Below the pieces are notes generated by a model that was not told the origin of the DNA, did not search any database, and worked only from the letters and a program-made list of their open reading frames with translations. Shown here piece by piece: positions 48,337 through 58,600 of a stretch of 64,000 nt of DNA (positions are counted from its first letter, which is position 1; every line of letters begins with the position of its first letter). The position numbers and the translations under genes were made by a program. Source of the DNA: Salinimonas iocasae (GTDB lineage Bacteria > Pseudomonadota > Gammaproteobacteria > Enterobacterales > Alteromonadaceae); contig NZ_CP039853.1 of assembly GCF_006228385.1 (NCBI RefSeq), positions 124,001 through 188,000 of the forward strand, written 5' to 3'.

Positions 48337-49344
48337 ATGACAGCGTTAAACAGACAAATGCGTGCTTTGGTATTAGATAGCTATGAAGAGGGTACAGTAT
48401 TCCGGGAAGCCCTGATTAACTTACCCTCTCCATCAGCAGGTCAGGTGCAAGTAAAAATATTTGCAAGTGGAGTCAACCCTATTGATTACAAGATCCGCCA
48501 AGGTATCGCTCCTTATGCCATGCCGGAATTACCCGCAGTACTTGGCACCGATTTAGCTGGAGAAATTGTTGCTATCGGCGACGGCGTCACCGACTTTGCA
48601 GTAGGCGATGCAGTTTATGGTCTGACTGGCGGAGTGCGAGGATTGCAAGGATCATTGGCTGAATATGCCAACGTAGATGCTGAGTTACTTGCTCTCAAAC
48701 CGAAAAATTTGTCCATGCGTGAAGCTGCGGCTTTACCTCTGGTTGCACTTACCGCTTGGGAAGGTTTGGTTGACAAGGCGAATGTTAAAGCGGGCCAGAA
48801 AGTCCTTATCCAAGGTGGAGCTGGCGGAGTTGGGCATGTAGCTGTGCAAATTGCTAAGGCCTTAGGTGCCGACGTTTATGCCACTGCATCGACTGGAAAA
48901 CAAGAACTGCTCAAGGCGGTTGGTGCCACGCCGATTGATTATCACACTGTAAACCCTGCTGACTACGTGGACGCATACACCCAAGGCAAAGGATTCGATA
49001 TCGTTTACGACACTGTCGGTGGCTCTGTACTCGATGCCTCATTAGGTATCATTGCACATTATGGACATATTTTAAGCTGTGCTGCATTCGACTCACATGA
49101 CCTGGTACCGTCGTCATTACGCTCTGCAACATTGTCAGCGATTTTTGTGTTACACCCACAGCTCAGCGGAGAGGGGCGCAAACATCATGGTGACATTTTG
49201 CGGCAAATTACGGCTCTCGTTGAAGCTGGACAAATTAAGCCACTACTAGATCCGTTACGCTTTTCCCTAGACACGGCAATAGATGCACATAATGCCGTAG
49301 AGTTGGGATCAATGGGTAAAGTAGTTATTGATGTAATTGCTTAA
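48337..49344 (+). CDS. Zinc-independent MDR alcohol dehydrogenase/quinone reductase
   Basis: 335 residues from ATG 48337, with TGAGGTT nearby (the in-frame frame opens at 48325). GroES-like N-terminal domain (VKIFASGVNPIDYKIRQG, LPAVLGTDLAGEIVAIGDGV) and Rossmann domain with LIQGGAGGVGHVAVQIAKAL. The structural and catalytic zinc Cys ligands are absent, as in quinone oxidoreductase/enoyl-reductase-type MDRs. NADPH is the likely cofactor. It lies between the SDR and a broken homologue. Confidence 0.92.
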   Translation: MTALNRQMRALVLDSYEEGTVFREALINLPSPSAGQVQVKIFASGVNPIDYKIRQGIAPYAMPELPAVLGTDLAGEIVAIGDGVTDFAVGDAVYGLTGGVRGLQGSLAEYANVDAELLALKPKNLSMREAAALPLVALTAWEGLVDKANVKAGQKVLIQGGAGGVGHVAVQIAKALGADVYATASTGKQELLKAVGATPIDYHTVNPADYVDAYTQGKGFDIVYDTVGGSVLDASLGIIAHYGHILSCAAFDSHDLVPSSLRSATLSAIFVLHPQLSGEGRKHHGDILRQITALVEAGQIKPLLDPLRFSLDTAIDAHNAVELGSMGKVVIDVIA

Positions 49345-49366
49345 AAAGTCATTGTTGAGGATGCAT

Positions 49367-50374
49367 ATGAGCCCAAGAAAACTAATTCGAACTGTTCGTT
49401 TCATGAATTAGGTGGCCCCGAGGTATTAACTATTGACTCGCTCGCGAGTCCAAGTTTGCAGGCCACTGATGTACGTATTGCGGTCAAAGTTGTTGGGCTC
49501 AATCGTGCTGATGCCATGTTTAGGCGAGGCAACTATATAGAAAAGGCTGACTTCCCTTCACGAATCGGCTATGAAGCATCCGGGATAGTCATTGAAGTCG
49601 GGGAAGAGGTAAATCATTTACGCCTTGGGGACGAGGTTTGTATTGTCCCTCAGATGGGGCTTTCTCAGAACGGCTGCTATGCAGAAGAGATTGTCGTACC
49701 AAGTGAATATGTGGCACTCAAACCAGCAGGGCTAACCTTTGCTGAAGGCGCAGCAGCTTGGATGCAGTACCTGACAGCTTATGGCGCTTTGGTCGAAATT
49801 GCTAACGTGCAAAAAGGCGATGCAGTACTGATAACCGCCGCATCGAGCAGTGTTGGATTGGCTGCGATTCAAATTGTGAATGCTCTGGGGGGGTATCCCT
49901 ATCGCTACAACTCTAACAGGAGCTAAAAAGGCTGCTGTGCTCAAGGCTGGCGCGGCCCATGTGATTGCAACCCCAGAAGAACCGCTAATGGATAGCTTGA
50001 GAAGTATCTTGGGAGCAAACAATTTAAAAATCGCATTTGATGCTGTCGGTGGGCCGCAGATAGCTGAAATTGCTGAAGCAATGAGCCCTGAAGGAACAAT
50101 AATAGTACACGGAGCATTAAGTCCCGAAGCAACTCCTTTTCCCTTAAAAATAGCACTTCGTAAAGGTCTGACAGTTAGGGGGTATGTGTTTACTGAAGTT
50201 ATAAAAGACATCGAGCGTTTTCGCAGAGCAAAGCAATTTATCCTCTCGGGTTTATCCGAGGGAACACTCAAGCCTGTCATTGATCGAAGTTTTAAATTTG
50301 AAGAGATAGTAGCAGCGCATCACTATCTGGAGTCAAATCAGCAGATTGGTAAAATAGTGGTCGAACTTGATTAA
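49367..50374 (+). pseudogene. Second MDR oxidoreductase, broken by two frameshifts
   Basis: From ATG 49367 the frame reads MSPRKLIRTVRF and stops. The continuation HELGGPEVLTIDSLASP is one frame over, from 49402, consistent with a lost T. That frame runs through GYEASGIVIEVGEEVNHLRL and LITAASSSVGLAAIQIVNAL to a G7 tract (49887-49893). It then fails, and the third frame continues GGIPIATTLTGAKKAAVLKA to 50374. G6 would restore the second junction. Rejoined length is about 335 residues, normal for the family. It was probably a paralogue of the enzyme before it. Confidence 0.85.
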
Positions 50375-50657
50375 CAGTTCGTAGCTTCCACTTGTCTCTC
50401 AACTCAGTCAGTGGCTGATTTTGGTCGGGAATTTGCGTGTTCAGTGGCGAGTAGCATGGCGGAATTTATTGGAAGGCTAGATAACCCAAGCAATGAGATT
50501 CGGACGATCAAACGAGGCGATAAAACTCTAGCTTCTGTACGAAAGTCAGAGCTTTGCATTGGTGGAAGAGAAACTAGGCTTACAATGGGATATAGAAGTC
50601 TTGGGGCAACGCTTCACCAGGTGCCTATAAACGTGAATAAATATTTAAGGAGTCTCA
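50375..50657. other. Short region with unsupported open frame
   Basis: An open frame from 50411 covers this stretch and runs into the thioesterase gene, but it has no ribosome site or recognisable domain. It may be a relic. The thioesterase ribosome site AAGGAG lies at its right end. Confidence 0.3.
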
Positions 50658-51113
50658 ATGACAGCTACAAAAGAAGAAGTTATCGCTTTCATGAAATCGG
50701 AGTTTCCACAAAGCAAATGCGTTGTGGAAGCAGTGAGCAACGTTGGAGCGACTGTATCTCATCATGTGGGTCAGGATGAATTACGTCCTGGCGGAACGGT
50801 TTCGGGGCCTGTCTTAATGAGTGTGGCTGATGTGGCACTTTATGTGGCGATACTTGGTAAAATTGGCATCGTGCCATTGGCAGTAACAACTAGCCTTAAC
50901 ATCAACTTCTTACGTAAGCCATCGGCAAATGAGCGAATCATTGCGGAATGTTCTCTGATAAAAGTCGGCCGTACTCTCGTGGTTGGGGAGGTTTCTCTGT
51001 ACTCTGAGGGGGTGAGTGATTTGGTAGCACATGCTGTAGGTACATACTCTATACCGCCCTATACATCGGAACGAAGTGAAAATATTAAAACAATTAACTC
51101 TCTGAAAGCTTGA
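50658..51113 (+). CDS. PaaI-like hotdog-fold thioesterase
   Basis: 151 residues, with AAGGAGTCTCA before the ATG. The hotdog core has LRPGGTVSGPVLMSVADVAL (the catalytic-helix region; the usual HGG.. reads RPGGT, and D in ADVAL matches the catalytic acid). It is followed by PLAVTTSLNINFLRKPSAN and VVGEVSLYSEG. Hydrolyses an acyl-CoA or similar thioester. It probably closes the LysR-linked oxidoreductase group. Confidence 0.82.
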   Translation: MTATKEEVIAFMKSEFPQSKCVVEAVSNVGATVSHHVGQDELRPGGTVSGPVLMSVADVALYVAILGKIGIVPLAVTTSLNINFLRKPSANERIIAECSLIKVGRTLVVGEVSLYSEGVSDLVAHAVGTYSIPPYTSERSENIKTINSLKA

Positions 51114-51424
51114 CTCCGTTTAAAAGAAAAAAGGCAGTTATTTGAGGGGAAGATTAAATGGTTATCAATTGTAATCTTATATAAACGCCTACTTCAGGCC
51201 TGCAGCGGAGGCATTGGAGCAATTCGAGGCTAACAAATAAAGTCAGTCGGACAGCTAACGCTGTCGCTGCTTTGGGCGTAGAACGTTCGCCCCTTGTCTA
51301 CAATGGACTAGCGCGTTAGTAACCTTCAAGGTCCGCTTAACGCTCATTGTTGCTACTCAGTTTTCAATAAACCAACGACTGTTTTACGTACACAGCAGAC
51401 ATATAGCTGATACACAATAGCAAT
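51114..51424. other. Intergenic region with dispersed repeat copy E
   Basis: No gene seen. It separates the end of the thioesterase gene from the convergent CadC-type regulator. The repeat copy at 51285-51312 reads GTTCGCCCCTTGTCTACAAT then GGACTAGC. TCCGCTTAACGCTCATTGTT further right may be an outer extension of the same element. Confidence 0.45.
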
Positions 51425-53407
51425 TTACAATACTCTTCGCTGTGAAAAGCTGGGAGAATCGTTCAGTCTCACAGCCATTATGCTACTCATGCGACCGCAA
51501 AAAGACTTACTGTGTTTCTCGCAAATTGCCTGAGCGCGTCCCTGAATAAACGCTAAATCCGCTGGATAGAAATATCGGTTCAGTTCACTGGAAGGTTTAT
51601 TCAGCTCCCTGATACTTTGGATGAATTTACCTGCGACTTCTTTAGGTGATAGCTTAAATTTCCTGGTGATAACTTCGTGCGCCAATACTGAGCCTGGCGA
51701 TTTATAAACATCCTTGGCAGGAGGACTCTCGCCCTCTTGTACAGCCATCTCCGCCATCGATTTTGAAGGCTCGAGTGAATTAAGCCTCATCCGTGTAGCT
51801 TCGATGGCACGTAAGATTACTACACCGGCAGAGATATTCGGTGATGCGGATATTTTATGGCTCTCTAAGAGCTCTTCTTTACAGCCGGACAAGTCCCCTA
51901 AATAAAGATGTGCTCTGGCTTTGAGCATGGTTTGCTCTAAATAAGTATTGTTGTATTTACCAACACTCGTTGCTAACTTGTGTTTAGCATTATTTAGAGC
52001 TTCAATCGCACGTTCAAATTGACCGCTCATGAAGAATAACTCCCCCAGGTAGTGTTCAGACATAGCTAAACTTCTACTTTCGCCGGTCTCGGTCTTGTCT
52101 CTCATCGCTTTGGTGTCTGTCAGAATTGTCTCTGCTGCTTTCCAATCCTCATAATAGAAAGCTTTAATGCGTCCAATCTCTTCACGTGCTCCGATTGTTT
52201 TGGAGTGACCGGGGCCCAAACTATTCTGAAATGCAGAAAGCCCACGCTCCACAAATTCAAGCTTCTTTTCAGGCGTGAACGTGTACCAGCTTAAAAGTAT
52301 TTGGCTATCACCATAGCGAACACGATCTTGCTGTCGATGGGACTTATAAAATTCAGCGGCCAGTAATGCAAGCCGGCGCCCTTCTTTCATGGCTTTCTCT
52401 CGACGACATAAGGGCTCCAGGCAGTACAGGATTGCCTTACTGTGTGCCAAGTAGGTGTTTGCGAGAAGCTGTTTGTTCTCTGAGAAGTTCTGTTCAGCTA
52501 ATGCCATTGCCTCTTTCGATATCCGAAAGGCCTCTTCGCGCCTTTCTAAATCAAGCAAAATATCTGATTTTGTAAGCAGTGCTTCTAGATACTGGACGGA
52601 CACCAACCCATATGAATTTTCAATATGGTTTTCTTCTCTGGTTACTGCTAATAGCGCTTCTTTATACGCGCCCACACTCATAGCAAAGTGTCTGAAAGCT
52701 GAAAGCTTACCAAGTGAGAAAAATACGTCACTGTCTTGTTTGAATGCAATTGCCTTAAGTTCATCTAGTCGCTGGTCACTGTCTTTATCGTCACGTTTGA
52801 ATTCATTTGCGTTCATCGTTTTGTGGATTAGTAGCTTTCCTTCTAGAAGCTGGTTTTTTGCGTAAATAGCCTCGTTATATAAACTTTTTTCATGGGCAAA
52901 ATATGTGGGAAAGCATAGGGCAAAGACAGATATCAGGCTGAGTGTAGTGCGCAGTTTAGCGTGGGAAAAAAACCGACTGAGCCACAGTATCAAATTTGGC
53001 ACTGATCGGCCCAAGGCGAGCTGACTTTTATCAGGTTCGCTTTGTGCGTCGGCCGAATTGTCTTGATATGAACTTACGGCAAGGTTTACTTCACCCTTAA
53101 ACATGTACCCCTTCTTCGATAAGGTGACAATGAGCTTGCGCCCACTATCACCTAAGCACTGGCGTAGCTCACTGACACTTTGCTTCAGGACATTCTCACT
53201 AACAAACTTCCCCTGCCAGACAATATCGAAGAAGCTTTTCGCAGGCACGACCTGCCCGGGTGTCTGTAATAAAATAAGAAGTACTTCTGCCGTTTTGTTT
53301 CTTAACACATGTTCATTAGTCGCACATACCAGCAGCTTCTGGTCGGGGTAAAATTTACATCCCTGTCCGAACGAATAGCAGCTTTTAACACTGTTCCCTG
53401 TAGCCAT
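51425..53407 (-). CDS. CadC/ToxR-type membrane regulator with long TPR-like periplasmic part
   Basis: 660 residues from ATG 53407. The N-terminal winged helix of OmpR/CadC type (RNKTAEVLLILLQTPGQVVP, SENVLKQSVSELRQCLGDSG, VTLSKKGYMFKG) lies in the cytoplasm. One membrane segment is near 165-180 (TTLSLISVFALCFPTYFA). The remaining 480 residues are helical with TPR-like pairs (YLEALLTKSDILLDLERREE, AMSEHYLGELFFMSGQFERA) and would be periplasmic. It senses an envelope signal and acts at a promoter directly from the membrane. Its target is unknown; no divergent partner is close. Confidence 0.8.
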   Translation of the reverse strand: MATGNSVKSCYSFGQGCKFYPDQKLLVCATNEHVLRNKTAEVLLILLQTPGQVVPAKSFFDIVWQGKFVSENVLKQSVSELRQCLGDSGRKLIVTLSKKGYMFKGEVNLAVSSYQDNSADAQSEPDKSQLALGRSVPNLILWLSRFFSHAKLRTTLSLISVFALCFPTYFAHEKSLYNEAIYAKNQLLEGKLLIHKTMNANEFKRDDKDSDQRLDELKAIAFKQDSDVFFSLGKLSAFRHFAMSVGAYKEALLAVTREENHIENSYGLVSVQYLEALLTKSDILLDLERREEAFRISKEAMALAEQNFSENKQLLANTYLAHSKAILYCLEPLCRREKAMKEGRRLALLAAEFYKSHRQQDRVRYGDSQILLSWYTFTPEKKLEFVERGLSAFQNSLGPGHSKTIGAREEIGRIKAFYYEDWKAAETILTDTKAMRDKTETGESRSLAMSEHYLGELFFMSGQFERAIEALNNAKHKLATSVGKYNNTYLEQTMLKARAHLYLGDLSGCKEELLESHKISASPNISAGVVILRAIEATRMRLNSLEPSKSMAEMAVQEGESPPAKDVYKSPGSVLAHEVITRKFKLSPKEVAGKFIQSIRELNKPSSELNRYFYPADLAFIQGRAQAICEKHSKSFCGRMSSIMAVRLNDSPSFSQRRVL

Positions 53408-53789
53408 CACGGTACCCAAAATTATACTTTCGTCGAGTCACGTTTCTACACTAGCTGGATAAAAACTGAACGGTCAAATTAAGTTTCCATGTAACAGGTA
53501 TGACTTGTCCGAATATGGCTGTGAATGTGGCCTAAAGTGTTCCGTTTAAAAGTTAAGACAAGTCCAATCCCAATTGACACCCCTTGAAAGCCGTAGCCCA
53601 GAGGCAAGTAACCCGCGGGCCACTGTCGAATTCACTCTTTGATACGTAGTTATTAATATCTATACGGAGTCGTCTAGTTATGCCGTAGGGACCCGGGAGC
53701 TTTTAGTTTTTAAAAATCATGATGATGCGGAGCATGAAAAGTCAGACTGAGGGTATCTTATTGCTAAACCCAATAGTCATCATTTAATA

Positions 53790-53809
53790 TGCTGTATATA
53801 AAAACAGTA
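53790..53809 (+). promoter_or_regulatory. LexA (SOS) box upstream of umuD
   Basis: tgCTGTATATAAAAACAGta fits CTG-N10-CAG with the alternating AT core of the gammaproteobacterial LexA site. It lies nine bases before the ATG at 53819 and overlaps a too-early in-frame ATG at 53789, which argues for the later start. Confidence 0.85.
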
Positions 53810-53818
53810 TTGGCGATC

Positions 53819-54229
53819 ATGATGTTAAAAGTAGTCTCTATTAAAGCGCAGGCTGGCCTCGTTGGGTTCGAATCCCCGGCAAAAGAATACACTGAATTGG
53901 GTTTAGACTTAGATGCATTACTAATTGATAAACCAAGCGCAACATTTATTGCATTGGCGCAAGGCCATTCAATGGTCAGGGACGGTATTTTCGATGGTGA
54001 TTTGCTTATCATCTCTCGCGCCGAACCAATTACAGATATGTGCATCTGCGTGGCTAATCTGAATGGGGTGTTTATCTGTAAGCGGGTGGATAAACGCAAT
54101 CGGTGCCTGGTAGCCGGCTCAGACGATATCGCCCCCTACTTTTTAAAGGAAGGGGATGACTTTCAGATAGAGGGCGTGGTTATTCGCTCTATAAGATTAC
54201 ATAAACCATTGGCGCACCTCGTATGCTAG
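53819..54229 (+). CDS. umuD: UmuD-like SOS mutagenesis protein (LexA-type self-cleaving peptidase)
   Basis: 136 residues from ATG 53819 (53822 also possible). S24 peptidase fold: GFESPAKEYTELGLDLDALL aligns with E. coli GFPSPAADYVEQ. The catalytic Ser is S51 (AQGHSMVRDG) and Lys K88 (FICKRVDK). The scissile position is V15-G16 by alignment where E. coli has Cys-Gly, which is unusual. RecA-stimulated self-cleavage would give UmuD'. A LexA box covers the promoter, and umuC starts inside its 3' end. Confidence 0.88.
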   Translation: MMLKVVSIKAQAGLVGFESPAKEYTELGLDLDALLIDKPSATFIALAQGHSMVRDGIFDGDLLIISRAEPITDMCICVANLNGVFICKRVDKRNRCLVAGSDDIAPYFLKEGDDFQIEGVVIRSIRLHKPLAHLVC

Positions 54230-54435
54230 CTCTGATTGATGCTACTGGCATGTACGCCTCAGCAGAAAAGGTGTTTGATCCGACTATCCGCGATAAACCG
54301 GTAATTGTGTTGAGCAATAACGATGGCTGTATAGTGGCCATGTGTCCGATTGCCAAGCGCCTGGAGGAAGTCCAAAGCTCACTTCGGGCTTTTGTAAACG
54401 AAGCGATTCTCATAGCTTGCCTCACTTGTGCGTGA
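54223..54435 (+). pseudogene. umuC: UmuC, truncated after the first 46 residues
   Basis: Begins as a normal Y-family polymerase: MLALIDATGMYASAEKVFDP (active-site D), then VIVLSNNDGCIVAMCPIAKR. After AKRL the sequence turns to an unrelated 25-residue tail and stops at 54435, compared with about 420 residues in UmuC. Nothing further downstream looks like the palm, thumb or little-finger domains, so most of the gene has been deleted rather than frameshifted. UmuD would therefore lack a partner here unless another umuC exists. Confidence 0.85.
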
Positions 54436-54685
54436 TATTTCACACGTATATTCCTTATAGGCAGACCTGGACAGAATCGCGAATTAGAGCCGGTCGTAGC
54501 ATCTGGCGCAAAGCATTAGGTCGAAGGAATGGCGCTGCAACAGACAGTGGGCCTGGGCGAGCATCTGTTTAATGAGGTATCTCATACACCATTATATTGA
54601 AATCTTATAATTATATTTTTCAAATATAATTGCTTATAAAGCTAAAGGATTCACGTAGTCGCCAATAAACGCCGGATCATTTCCA

Positions 54686-54711
54686 AGCCAACCTTGCTTA
54701 TAGGGTTGGCT
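54686..54711. terminator. Hairpin between umuC remnant and RND operon
   Basis: Eight-base-pair stem agccaacc/ggttggct with a ten-base loop, in the 370-base gap between the umuC remnant and the leftward adaptor gene. No clear U-tract. Confidence 0.45.
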
Positions 54712-54802
54712 GGAGGTCGCCAACATTTCGCTCTAGTAGCTTTAGATAGACATTAAAAAAGCCGCGTTCTGCTAATGCCTTACAATTTCGTTGAAATTGA
54801 TT

Positions 54803-55630
54803 CTATTTTGCACTTATCGCTACCTCTCCCCTAAGTCCGCTTGGTAATTCTAAGCTTTCATTATCTATCCAGGATTCCATCAATACAGTGCCAAATGATT
54901 CATCTATATCTTTAGAAATCAGACTGACTGAAGTGTTCAGCAGCTTGTTATAGCTTTTTGCCGTAAACTCAACGCCATCACCATTGTCTATTTGATAGGA
55001 AACTCCCTGAGGGACGCGATACTGTATACGAAGCCGGCGTAGGTCCGCTATCTTGAAAAGTGCTGCTCCGGCTTTGTCATCACTCATAACCAAATCTCCC
55101 TTTTCCACCTCTCGGTTTATTACATGGCCATCAAATGGGGCGCGAACGGTCAAGAAAGCTTGCTGAAGCTTTTTACGTGCAATTTTTGCTTTTATCGCGT
55201 CAATAAAAGCTTCTGATTTTTCCACTTTGGCTTGCAAGCGGTCATTGTCAGAAGCACTAATCAAGTTATCTTCACGCAGACGCTCTGAACGGTTGAAGTT
55301 CAGCTCATTCAGTTTATGCTCAGCCTCAGCTTCCTTAAGCTCTGCCAGGAGAATGCGAAGCTCTGTATCCAATATGGGATCATTGATAGTCAATAATACA
55401 TCGCCCCGAGAAACGGCATCACCAATTTCTACATATACTTCATCGACGATTCCAGTAGCTCTCGAATGAAGATCGGCCATCTTCCAAGCCCTAGTAATCG
55501 CTGGGATAACGGTCATAGGTTGGCTTTCAAATGTAGCGGAGTCGCGTGAAACTGAATCAGCTAATGATTGCAAAGGCCAATTTGCTATTAGTGTTGCCAG
55601 AGTTGCTAGGATTAACTTATTTGCTGGCAT
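54803..55630 (-). CDS. RND periplasmic adaptor (membrane fusion protein)
   Basis: 275 residues with a signal peptide (LILATLATLIANWPLQSLAD). Lipoyl halves ATGIVDEVYVEIGDAVSRGD and APFDGHVINREVEKGDLVMS flank a helical hairpin (AELKEAEAEHKLNELNFNRS, DNDRLQAKVEKSEAFIDAIK). A short beta-barrel follows. It is smaller than typical adaptors (about 350-400), lacking most of the membrane-proximal domain. It overlaps the RND gene by 14 bases. No outer membrane factor is encoded next to it, so it may borrow a TolC. Confidence 0.9.
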   Translation of the reverse strand: MPANKLILATLATLIANWPLQSLADSVSRDSATFESQPMTVIPAITRAWKMADLHSRATGIVDEVYVEIGDAVSRGDVLLTINDPILDTELRILLAELKEAEAEHKLNELNFNRSERLREDNLISASDNDRLQAKVEKSEAFIDAIKAKIARKKLQQAFLTVRAPFDGHVINREVEKGDLVMSDDKAGAALFKIADLRRLRIQYRVPQGVSYQIDNGDGVEFTAKSYNKLLNTSVSLISKDIDESFGTVLMESWIDNESLELPSGLRGEVAISAK

Positions 55631-58600
55631 CTTCAGGTACCTCGTTTTCTGTGAATAAGCGCTTTTCGCGCATGCTGATTAATAAGGGCACGATAGTTAA
55701 CGTAGCCGGCGTGCCAAAAAGTAAGCCCCCCATCACAGCCCTTGCCAGAGGAGCGTTCTGCTCTGCCCCTTCACCTAAGGCTAGTGCCATAGGCAGCATT
55801 CCTATAAGCATGGCAATTGCGGTCATCATTACTGGTCGCATTCGAGCGCTTATCGCTTCTAATGCTGCCCGAACTGAAGGGTGGCCATCCAACATGGCGT
55901 ATCGCGCAAAACTAACCAGAAGTACACTGTTTGCAGTAGTGACACCCATAACCATAATCATGCCCATAAAAGCCGATACGCTCAGGGTTGTCCCGGTTAT
56001 CCAAAGTGAGACAAAAGCGCCTGTAATGGCAAAAGGCATTGCACCTAGCGCCATTAAAGGTAGAGCCCAGGATTGGAAGTTGGTCACCATTAACAGGTAA
56101 ACAAGCACCGCTGCCATCGCCATACCTAATGCAAGTGTGGTGTAAGCATCTTCCATGTCACCTGCCTGGCCTTGTGTAACAACGCGTGTTTGGGGAGGAA
56201 GGTGGCCTTTGAACTTGTTAATCACGCCTCTGACATCATTGTACACGGCCCCTAAATCTCTTTTATCCACATTCACCAAAATGCTCACCACTGGTGCCAA
56301 CATCTGTCTCCTGATATTTGCTGGCCGGGTTCGCTTTTTTATTTCAACGAAGTTTCTCAATAAGATGGGATTTCCCGATGAATCAAAATCCACCGGTATG
56401 TTAAGTAGCTCCTCCAAATTACCAAGCTGACTGGATGGAACCTGGGCGGCTACGATGTAGCTTATGCCATTATTTGCCCAGCTATTTGGGTAAACCGTGG
56501 CGCTGGAGCTAAGCGATACTAAAATTGCCTGACTGATTTTGCCTATATCAACACCTAGTTGCTGTGCTCTCACTCTATCGATTTCAAGATATACGTCAGG
56601 CCAGGCCGAAATCTGGCCGAGCGTGATGTCCACTGCCCCAGGTATACCATTAAGGCTCTCCATCATCTGTTTAGCGGCTTCCAGGCTCCTTTGTACATCA
56701 CGGCCGGTCAGGTTGACTTCGATAGCGGCTCTGGCTGTACCATTGAGGGTCTGCGCTATGATATCTGCAGGCCTGAACATGACCGTTAATTCGGGTAGTT
56801 CAGCAGCTAGCCGCTCTCTTAGTTTACGAATGTACTGTTTTGTTGGCGCGTGCTCAGCCGCCAACTGGATAAAGACTTCGCCTTCAGATGGCATCGTTAA
56901 CATACTGGGTACCCAGGTTCTGTTTATTGGGTCCGGAGGCCCGATTTTCTCGGCAACCGCTTGTAACTCCTGCTGCGGAATAACCTGATTCACAACCTCC
57001 CTCACCTTTGCAAACATTTTTGCGGTATGCTCCAGTGAACTGCCGCTCTCTGCTCTTATAAACAGTTTGATTCCCCCTGCGTCCGATTCAGGGAAATAAT
57101 CTTTTCCTATCAGTGAGGAAGTTGTGCCTAAGAGCAGCAGTAAGGTCACAAGTGCAAGAGGCAGTACCAACGCTTTTCTTTTCATTAAAGCACTGACATT
57201 ATGGACTTGCCGATGGATTAGCGCATCGCTCAGACGCTCGACTAAACTATGAACCCGGTGCAGCCATGTACGTGAGTGAGGCTGTGTTTTCTCACTCTTT
57301 ACTCTTAACAGCATAAAGGCCAGTGTAGGTACAAGTGTTCGCGAGAGGATGAAAGAAGACACCATTGAAAGGAGTACAGCCATAGCCAATGGTCTGAAGA
57401 CAAATGCGCTCGCCCCTTCAAGAGTAAAAATCGGCAGCAAGACGATACAGATACTTAGCGTCGATACGAACTCAGGGAATACAACTTGTCTGGCACTGTC
57501 TAACACAGCTTGACGAACAGACTTGCCCATACCGATGTTGCGGTTAATGTTTTCTACTTCGACCAGTGCATTGTCGACTAAAATGCCGATTGCCAGCCCG
57601 AGTCCCCCCAGAGTCATCAGGTTGAGTGTGTACCCAGCCAGGCTAAGACCCGTGAGAGCACTTAAAAGTGCAAGCGGAATGGACGTCAATACTATTGCCG
57701 TGCTCTTTGCGCTTCCCAAAAAAAGGAGTACCACAACAGCAACGAGAAAGGAGACCAGTACAGCCTCATGAATTACCGTATCCCTGGCGGCAATAACAAA
57801 GCGTGACTGATCGAAAACGGGTTCTAGGCGAAGGCCCTCAGGCGCATTTTTCCTTATCTCCGGAAGCCGTTGTTTAATTTCATTAATAATATCAACCGTA
57901 GAGGCATTACCCAGTTTTAGTATTGAGACCATAACCCCTGGTTCGCCATCAAGGTTCGACATGCTGGTTTGCTCTGCGCCACCATCTCTGATATTCGCTA
58001 CATCGCCTAACCTAACCACAGAATCTTTCGTGCTTTTTATAGGAATGTCAGCAAAGCTATTGAGATCTACAGGACTGGCGTTGGTCGAAACTGTCCAACG
58101 GGTCGACTCAACGGTGACTTCACCAGAGGGCAGTGTGACATTTTGTTGTGCCAGCGCACGAGCAACATCTTCAGCGCTTACGCCAGCATTGCGCATTTTA
58201 TCGCTGTTCAAGTCCAGCATGAGCTGACGAGTGGTTCCTCCATATGGGAGGGATAATCGAAGTCCGGGAATTGACTGAATTTGTCTGCGCAGTGTTAAAC
58301 GCGCGTAATCGTACAACTGTGACTCAGTTAAGTTCGCCGATGAAATGGCAAGCTGCAGTACCGGCACACTGGAGGTGGAATAATTGACAACCAATGGTGG
58401 TGTCATCCCCTCAGGCAACCGCTTTAAGATTGTTTGCGAGACGCTGGTGATTTGAGACAGTGCAACGTCGATTTTAGCATTTTGATGAAACTGGACCTGA
58501 ATCATCGAATAGCCGTTACCGCTGTCTGAAGCCACCATTTTAACATCGTCCACGTTATTCATTATCGCAATTTCGCTGAAGGACGAAATTTTTGATGCCA

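Noticed and set aside
50411-50779. Open frame before and into the thioesterase gene
   Set aside because: No start signal or domain, and it overlaps the well-supported thioesterase start in another frame.
54342-54572. Frame after the umuC break as a continuation of umuC
   Set aside because: It has none of the Y-family palm or little-finger motifs, so a simple frameshift does not explain the loss.
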